DNA of 64,000 bases. Origin: Actinopolymorpha rutila (lineage in GTDB: Bacteria > Actinomycetota > Actinomycetes > Propionibacteriales > Actinopolymorphaceae). The position numbers and the translations under genes are program-made. The stretch covers positions 6,572,001-6,636,000 of the forward strand of contig NZ_JACBZH010000001.1 of the NCBI RefSeq assembly GCF_013407855.1, given 5' to 3'. The stretch's first letter is position 1. The number at the start of each line of letters is the position of its first letter. The notes under the pieces were generated by a model, which did no database searches, was not told where the DNA came from, and worked only from the letters and a program-made list of their open reading frames with translations. Shown here in pieces: positions 61,380 to 64,000 of this stretch.

Positions 61380-62312
61380 ATGACCGGAAGTGAGCGTGCG
61401 ATGGCGAGGCCGAAGGGGCAGCAGCAGGGGGAGCCAGGGCGGTCGACACGCGCCAGGGTGGCGGCGCTCAGGGCGGAGCAGGCCCGCCAGGCGCAGCGGC
61501 GACGGCTGGCGATCGTGGGCGGCGCGGTGGCCGTGGTGCTCGTGGTGATCGCCGCGATCGTGGGGATCTACCTGACCAGAGGCAGCGGCACCAGCACCCA
61601 GCAGGCCGGCGGAAGCGGGGCCCAGCCGTCGGTGGAGAAGGCGGTGACGACCGTCCCGGCCGAAACCCTGGCCGCGGTCGGCAAGGGCAGCGTCCAGCAG
61701 TGGCCCCAGTCGGTGAAGGCGAAGCCGGTCACGGCGGGCGGGAAGCCGAAGGTGCTCTACGTCGGGGCGGAGTACTGCCCCTACTGCGCGGCCGAGCGCT
61801 GGTCGATGGTGATGGCGCTGAGCAGGTTCGGCAGCTTCAAGAACCTCGGTACGACCCACTCCGCATCGGAGGACGTCTTCCCCAACACCGCGACGTTCAG
61901 CTTCCACGGCGCCGGCTATTCAAGCCGCTACCTCAGCTTCGTCGGCAAGGAGCTGACCACCAACCAGCGCAGCGGGAACGGCTACAAGCCGCTGGACAAG
62001 TTGACGGCGGCCGAGCAGTCGCAGCTCAACCAGGTCACGGGAGGCGGCCAACTGTCGTTCCCGACCGTCGACTTCGGCGGCCGCTACCTGGTGTCGGGCT
62101 CGCAGTACGACCCCTCGGTCCTGCAGGGCAAGACGATGCAGCAGATCGCGTCCGCGCTGAAGGACCCGAACGACCCGGTAGCCAAGGCCGTCGACGGATC
62201 GGCCAACACGATCACCGCGACGCTGTGCAAGCTCACCGGCAACCAGCCCGGCAACGTGTGCGGTACGAGCACGGTCAAGCAGCTGCAGAGGCACCTCGAT
62301 GCCGCAAGCTAG
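61380..62312 (+). CDS. DUF929 (thioredoxin-like) membrane-anchored protein
   Basis: I start at ATG 61380 (MTGSERAMARPKG); ATG 61401 is also plausible. The 310-residue protein has a basic cytoplasmic head, one membrane helix (about 43-65, LAIVGGAVAVVLVVIAAIVG) and an extracytoplasmic DUF929 domain with VGAEYCPYCAAERWSMVMAL, where C133-P-Y-C136 is a thioredoxin-type redox motif, and a Pro-rich C-terminal SFPTVDFGGRYLV (cis-Pro region). The start of the VKOR gene overlaps its end by 14 nt, so they are co-translated. It probably passes disulfides to exported proteins. Confidence 0.93.
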   Translation: MTGSERAMARPKGQQQGEPGRSTRARVAALRAEQARQAQRRRLAIVGGAVAVVLVVIAAIVGIYLTRGSGTSTQQAGGSGAQPSVEKAVTTVPAETLAAVGKGSVQQWPQSVKAKPVTAGGKPKVLYVGAEYCPYCAAERWSMVMALSRFGSFKNLGTTHSASEDVFPNTATFSFHGAGYSSRYLSFVGKELTTNQRSGNGYKPLDKLTAAEQSQLNQVTGGGQLSFPTVDFGGRYLVSGSQYDPSVLQGKTMQQIASALKDPNDPVAKAVDGSANTITATLCKLTGNQPGNVCGTSTVKQLQRHLDAAS

Positions 62313-62796
62313 CCGACCGGCCTGGGCGGCGCCGGTGTCGCTGGTGTTCTGCCTGGTCGGGCTCGGCCTGTCGGCATATCTGACGTACGCCCACTTCACC
62401 AGCGCGAGCGCACTGGCCTGTCCCGACAGCGGAACGGTCAACTGCATCCGGGTCACGACCAGCCCGCAGTCGATGATCTTCGGTGTCGTCCCGGTCGCCG
62501 TCGCGGGCCTGGCGTACTTCATCGGGATGACGGCCCTCTGCCTTCCGGCGGCCTGGCGGTCAGAGTCGGCGCTGGTGCGCTGGGCCCGGCTCGCCGGCGG
62601 GGTCGCCGGTGTCGCGATGGTCTGCTACCTGATCTACGTCGAACTCCTCGTCGTCGGCGCGGTCTGCCTGTACTGCACCGCCGTCCACATCGTGACGTTC
62701 CTGCTGTTCGTAGCCATCCTCGCCGCCGACGTCCTGTCGATCGGGCGCGCGCACGCCGACGACCTGGCCCAGGACCTGGCCCAGCCTCAGTCCTAG
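62299..62796 (+). CDS. vitamin K epoxide reductase (VKOR) family protein
   Basis: 165 residues with four to five membrane helices. Redox cysteines are C41 and C49 in ACPDSGTVNC (loop pair) and C123-L-Y-C126 in AVCLYCTAVH (active-site CxxC), the usual VKOR set; a Ser at about 56 is also in place. VKOR reoxidises the thioredoxin-like partner and passes electrons to quinone. The 14-nt overlap with the DUF929 gene strongly supports a DsbA/VKOR-like pair in the cytoplasmic membrane. Confidence 0.94.
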   Translation: MPQASRPAWAAPVSLVFCLVGLGLSAYLTYAHFTSASALACPDSGTVNCIRVTTSPQSMIFGVVPVAVAGLAYFIGMTALCLPAAWRSESALVRWARLAGGVAGVAMVCYLIYVELLVVGAVCLYCTAVHIVTFLLFVAILAADVLSIGRAHADDLAQDLAQPQS

Positions 62797-63443
62797 CCGG
62801 CGACCGCGAGGCGTTCGCGCCGGGCGAGTTCGGCCTCCGTCGGCACCTCGAAGTCCATCTCCCCGATCGGGATCTCACCGTCGCGAACGTAGGTGTTGAT
62901 CATCACCCCGGTCTTCGAGACCCAGCTGTCGACGAGCTTCAGCGCGGCCGGGGGCGTGCCACCGTCGAAGAGCCGCTTGCCGGAGCCGAGGACGACCGGA
63001 AAGATCCACGTGCGGAACTCGTCGATCAGGTCGTGCCGCAGCAACGTCTGGATCAGCCCGGGGCTGCCGTGCACCTGGAGCTCGGGCCCGTCCTCCCGCT
63101 TCAGGGCGGCGACGTACTCCGCCACATCCCCAGGGATCAACGTCGAGTTGTTCCACTCGACCCGATCAAGTGTCGTGGACGCGACGTACTTCCTTGTGCT
63201 GTTGAGATGCTCGGCGACCGGTCCCTCGTCGTAGGGCCAGTGCGCGGCGAAGATCTCGTACGTCCCACGGCCGAGGAGAAGCTCGTACGACGTCTCCGAC
63301 GCCCGGTTCAGCATCTCCTCGTCGAAGTAGGTCACGGCCCAACCGCCCCTGGTGAAGCCGCCGGTCGGGTCCTCGTGCGGTCCGCCGGGCGCCTGCATGA
63401 CTCCGTCCAGTGAGACGAACGTGGGGACGGCGAGAGTTCTCAT
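62793..63443 (-). CDS. dihydrofolate reductase family (RibD C-terminal-like) protein, third copy
   Basis: 216 residues, ATG 63443 with GAAGGAGCAACCG as RBS. It starts RTLAVPTFVSLDGVMQAPGG, has LLLGRGTYEIFAAHWPYDEG and PVVLGSGKRLFDGG. Same family as the pair at 12701-13889 but a more distant member, closest to the common actinobacterial DHFR-like group. Its stop overlaps the VKOR gene's stop region by 4 nt (convergent). Likely an NADPH-dependent reductase of unknown substrate. Confidence 0.93.
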   Translation of the reverse strand: MRTLAVPTFVSLDGVMQAPGGPHEDPTGGFTRGGWAVTYFDEEMLNRASETSYELLLGRGTYEIFAAHWPYDEGPVAEHLNSTRKYVASTTLDRVEWNNSTLIPGDVAEYVAALKREDGPELQVHGSPGLIQTLLRHDLIDEFRTWIFPVVLGSGKRLFDGGTPPAALKLVDSWVSKTGVMINTYVRDGEIPIGEMDFEVPTEAELARRERLAVAG

Positions 63444-63501
63444 CGGTTGCTCCTTCGTTGTAGAGGCCTTCTCCCCTCTACAACGAGTGCCGGTGAGAAA
63501 C

Positions 63502-64000
63502 TCATCGGTCCAGGCTCAGCGGCAGCCCGAACATCACGAAGTACGCAGAACCATCGAAGGACGTGATCTCGGCGATCTTGCCGTCCTCGACCCGCAGTAC
63601 GTCGACCGCCAGCGGCTCGAACCGCGTCTGCCCCGGTGCCCGCAGGTAGTGGGCGGCGCCCGGCTGGCGGTTCGCCCAGACGGGCACGCTGCGCAGGTTG
63701 CCGAACGCCGGGGTGAAAGCCTGGGTCGACGCGAGCATGATCGCGGCTCGTCCTTCGAACCAGGTCGGGTGCGGCGGCATCGTCAGGCGCGCGTCATCAC
63801 GCAGCAGCGCTGCGAGCGCATCGGCGTCGGCGCTTTCGTGCGCCTCGACGTAGCGGCGGAGAAGCTCCCGCTCCTCGCTGGTCGGTTCCGAACTCGTACG
63901 CCAGTTCGTCCGCTCTCCGAGGCGTTGTCGAAGTGTCGACCGGGCCCGCTGCAGGGCGCTGTTGGCCGACGGGACGGTGGTCTGGAGAAGCGACGCCGAC
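63502..64000 (-). CDS. RNA polymerase sigma-70 family factor with SnoaL-like tail, N-terminus beyond the window
   Basis: The minus frame is open to the right edge and ends at 63502. It reads TTVPSANSALQRARSTLRQR (end of region 4.2, the -35-binding helix), then a SnoaL/NTF2-like domain: ERELLRRYVEAHESADADAL, LRDDARLTMPPHPTWFEGRA and VDVLRVEDGKIAEITSFDGS. This is the layout of SigJ/ECF41-type factors, in which the C-terminal domain replaces an anti-sigma factor. About 165 codons are present of an expected 320. Proteins of this type often regulate a neighbouring CMD- or DHFR-like gene; the RibD-like gene at 62793 is next to it. Confidence 0.9.
   Translation of the reverse strand, partial: SASLLQTTVPSANSALQRARSTLRQRLGERTNWRTSSEPTSEERELLRRYVEAHESADADALAALLRDDARLTMPPHPTWFEGRAAIMLASTQAFTPAFGNLRSVPVWANRQPGAAHYLRAPGQTRFEPLAVDVLRVEDGKIAEITSFDGSAYFVMFGLPLSLDR

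Noticed and set aside
1..64000. CRISPR arrays, rRNA operons, insertion sequences, integrases and attachment sites
   Set aside because: No regularly spaced repeats, rRNA-like stretches, transposase motifs or flanking inverted repeats were seen. The tRNA-like genes are not followed by an integrase or a repeated tRNA end.

Overview
The window is high-GC DNA with dense coding on both strands, frequent GTG starts and good GGAGG-type ribosome binding sites. Its gene families (MmyB-type XRE regulator, MEDS/STAS and MEDS/ATPase proteins, GlsB/YeaQ-type and DUF7144-like membrane proteins, DUF929 plus VKOR, DUF3048, PIG-L deacetylase) point to an actinobacterium. Exported DUF4082 proteins and the general mix suggest the Kribbella/Actinopolymorpha/Nocardioides side of the phylum, but that placement is inference. 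I see no rRNA, IS element, integrase or CRISPR array. The content looks like a chromosomal accessory region, with carbohydrate metabolism, redox enzymes, transporters and regulators in short units.

1-13 kb: an oxidoreductase block on the minus strand (partial aldo/keto reductase, two-domain carboxymuconolactone decarboxylase, aldo/keto reductase, zinc alcohol dehydrogenase), then a convergent-strand XRE regulator. Next come a C2-like small protein, a CmcI-type methyltransferase/hydroxylase, a divergent AraC regulator and phytanoyl-CoA-dioxygenase-like gene, an MFS transporter, and a divergent DoxX-like/MarR pair with a candidate operator. 12.7-13.9 kb: two tandem RibD/DHFR-like reductases.

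13.98-16.56 kb is the most unusual locus. Two tandem tRNA-like genes are 85% identical, and two of their base-pair differences are compensatory. They differ at all four positions 34-37 and have odd C1:G72 pairs and U73. They lie 22 nt upstream of a 798-codon gene of no recognised family, probably in one transcript.

16.6-31.5 kb: integral membrane protein, two convergent DHA2-type exporters, GH15 glucanase, GAF protein, a mechanosensitive-channel-like TM-helix protein, AhpD-like protein, secreted glycerophosphodiesterase, and a translationally coupled pair of MEDS sensory proteins (one STAS, one HATPase). A methyltransferase, a broken pyridoxamine-phosphate-oxidase-like gene and a second glycerophosphodiesterase with a C-terminal binding domain follow.

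31.6-42 kb: a GH2 glycosidase, then two very large exported proteins. One has an N,N-dimethylformamidase-like domain and the other a deacetylase-like domain. They share four copies of DUF4082 and SbsA-type Ig domains and form a surface or secreted glycan/amide-processing unit.

42-64 kb: small membrane proteins, double-YCII protein, P-loop kinase-like protein, antitoxin remnant, Gfo/Idh dehydrogenase, secreted trypsin-like protease, PIG-L deacetylase, DUF3048 lipoprotein-like protein, VOC and PPOX proteins, GNAT, NYN-LOTUS protein, partial nucleotidyltransferase, phosphotransferase with an altered metal site and a P-type ATPase. A second GH15 with an adjacent glucose-dehydrogenase-like enzyme, an autoinhibited Fic protein under two abutting 47-bp repeats, a DUF929/VKOR disulfide pair, a RibD-like reductase and a partial ECF-type sigma factor complete the window.
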